NCBI GenBank assembly: GCA_964387935.1
Contig: CAYLZN010000097.1
Location: 1 to 17,008 of the forward strand
Source: CAYLZN01 sp964387935
GTDB lineage: Bacteria; Acidobacteriota; Vicinamibacteria; Vicinamibacterales; JAFNAJ01
Direction of reading: 5' to 3'
Length of the DNA stretch: 17,008 bases
The position numbers and the translations under genes were made by a program. Below the pieces are notes generated by a model that saw only the letters and a list, made by a program, of their open reading frames with translations, did not search any database and had not been told where the DNA came from. Of this stretch, positions 16,654-17,008 are shown in pieces (position 1 is the stretch's first letter; every line of letters starts with the position of its first letter).

Positions 16654-17008
16654 AGCGCCACCGACTGGTCCGTGGGTCCCTGTGCGCGGGGCTGATGGTT
16701 GCGCTCGCGAGCACGGCCTGCGGCAAGAAGGGACCGCCGCTCGCCCCGCTGCGGCCCGTCCCCGCGAGAGTCGAGGATCTCGCCGCCAGGCGCGTCGGTG
16801 ACGACGTGTTCCTGCAGTTCACGGTCCCGTCGAAGAACGCGGACGGGAGCGCGCCGGCCGATCTGGAGCGCATCGACGGCGTCGCGATCACCGGCCGGGC
16901 GGAGGATGCCTTCGGCCGGCCCCTCGACGCGCGTGACTTCCTCAAGTTCGGCGCCCAGGTGGCCAGTGTCGCGATCGAGCCTCCGCCGCCGCCGGCCCCG
17001 AAAGAGGG
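16650..17008 (+). CDS. Predicted lipoprotein with CGKKGPP start (5' part, cut by window edge)
   Basis: A GTG at 16650 overlaps the hslU stop (GTGA) and opens a frame that runs off the window after 119 codons. It begins MKRHRLVRGS, a hydrophobic stretch and LASTAC, with Cys24 as the probable lipidated residue followed by GKKGPPLAPLRPVP. A short CGKKGPP-type opening is common in small lipoproteins (for example the LptM/YifL type). Here it continues into a beta-rich part (DDVFLQFTVPSKN) that could be a fibronectin III-like domain, so it is a larger, different protein. Function is unknown. Coupling to hslU suggests shared transcription. Confidence 0.7.
   Translation, partial: MKRHRLVRGSLCAGLMVALASTACGKKGPPLAPLRPVPARVEDLAARRVGDDVFLQFTVPSKNADGSAPADLERIDGVAITGRAEDAFGRPLDARDFLKFGAQVASVAIEPPPPPAPKE

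Overview
The window is a very G+C-rich (about 70% by eye), gene-dense bacterial chromosome segment with short intergenic gaps. TrmFO, HslUV, an NtrB/NtrC-type two-component pair, an ECF sigma/anti-sigma pair and a PEGA-domain protein together, with this base composition, fit an Acidobacteriota genome, perhaps Vicinamibacteria. That placement is inferred from gene content and composition. The run of Ns indicates a draft or metagenome assembly. No tRNA, rRNA, CRISPR array, insertion sequence or phage gene was recognised.

Layout. (1) Positions 1-2414, plus strand: the last codons of a gene with a Lys/Arg-rich tail (probably topA), then trmFO and xerC, each joined to the previous gene by a 4-base GTGA stop/start overlap. 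(2) 2439-8938, minus strand: in transcription order, an ABC-F ATPase, a soluble NtrB-like histidine kinase, an NtrC-like sigma-54 activator, a possible 32-residue membrane protein, a cluster of CGTACGCC repeats and a PIG-V-like polyprenol-dependent mannosyltransferase. A good sigma-54 promoter match lies just before the kinase start. (3) 8939-9431: the largest gene-free stretch, between the divergent ABC-F and sigma genes. (4) 9432-13633, plus strand: a compact run of ECF sigma factor, membrane anti-sigma factor, an exported protein of unknown function, a small lipoprotein-like protein and an APC-family amino-acid permease. (5) 13622-14434, minus strand: an exported PEGA-domain protein whose 3' end overlaps the permease. 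(6) 14679-17008, plus strand: hslV, hslU (interrupted by what looks like a false 10-N gap) and the 5' part of a lipoprotein gene cut by the window edge.

How it fits together. In Bacillus, topA, trmFO, xerC (codV), hslV (clpQ) and hslU (clpY) form one run. Here the same genes keep order and strand, but about 12.3 kb of regulatory, transport and envelope genes separates xerC from hslV. HslV and HslU form an ATP-dependent two-component protease. The kinase and regulator form a phosphorelay that probably drives sigma-54 promoters, including its own. The sigma/anti-sigma pair probably links an envelope signal to transcription. Most of the window is ordinary core genome. The items most worth following up are the false gap in hslU, the sigma-54 promoter, the coupled mini-ORF with its repeat cluster, and the two unknown exported proteins downstream of the anti-sigma factor.
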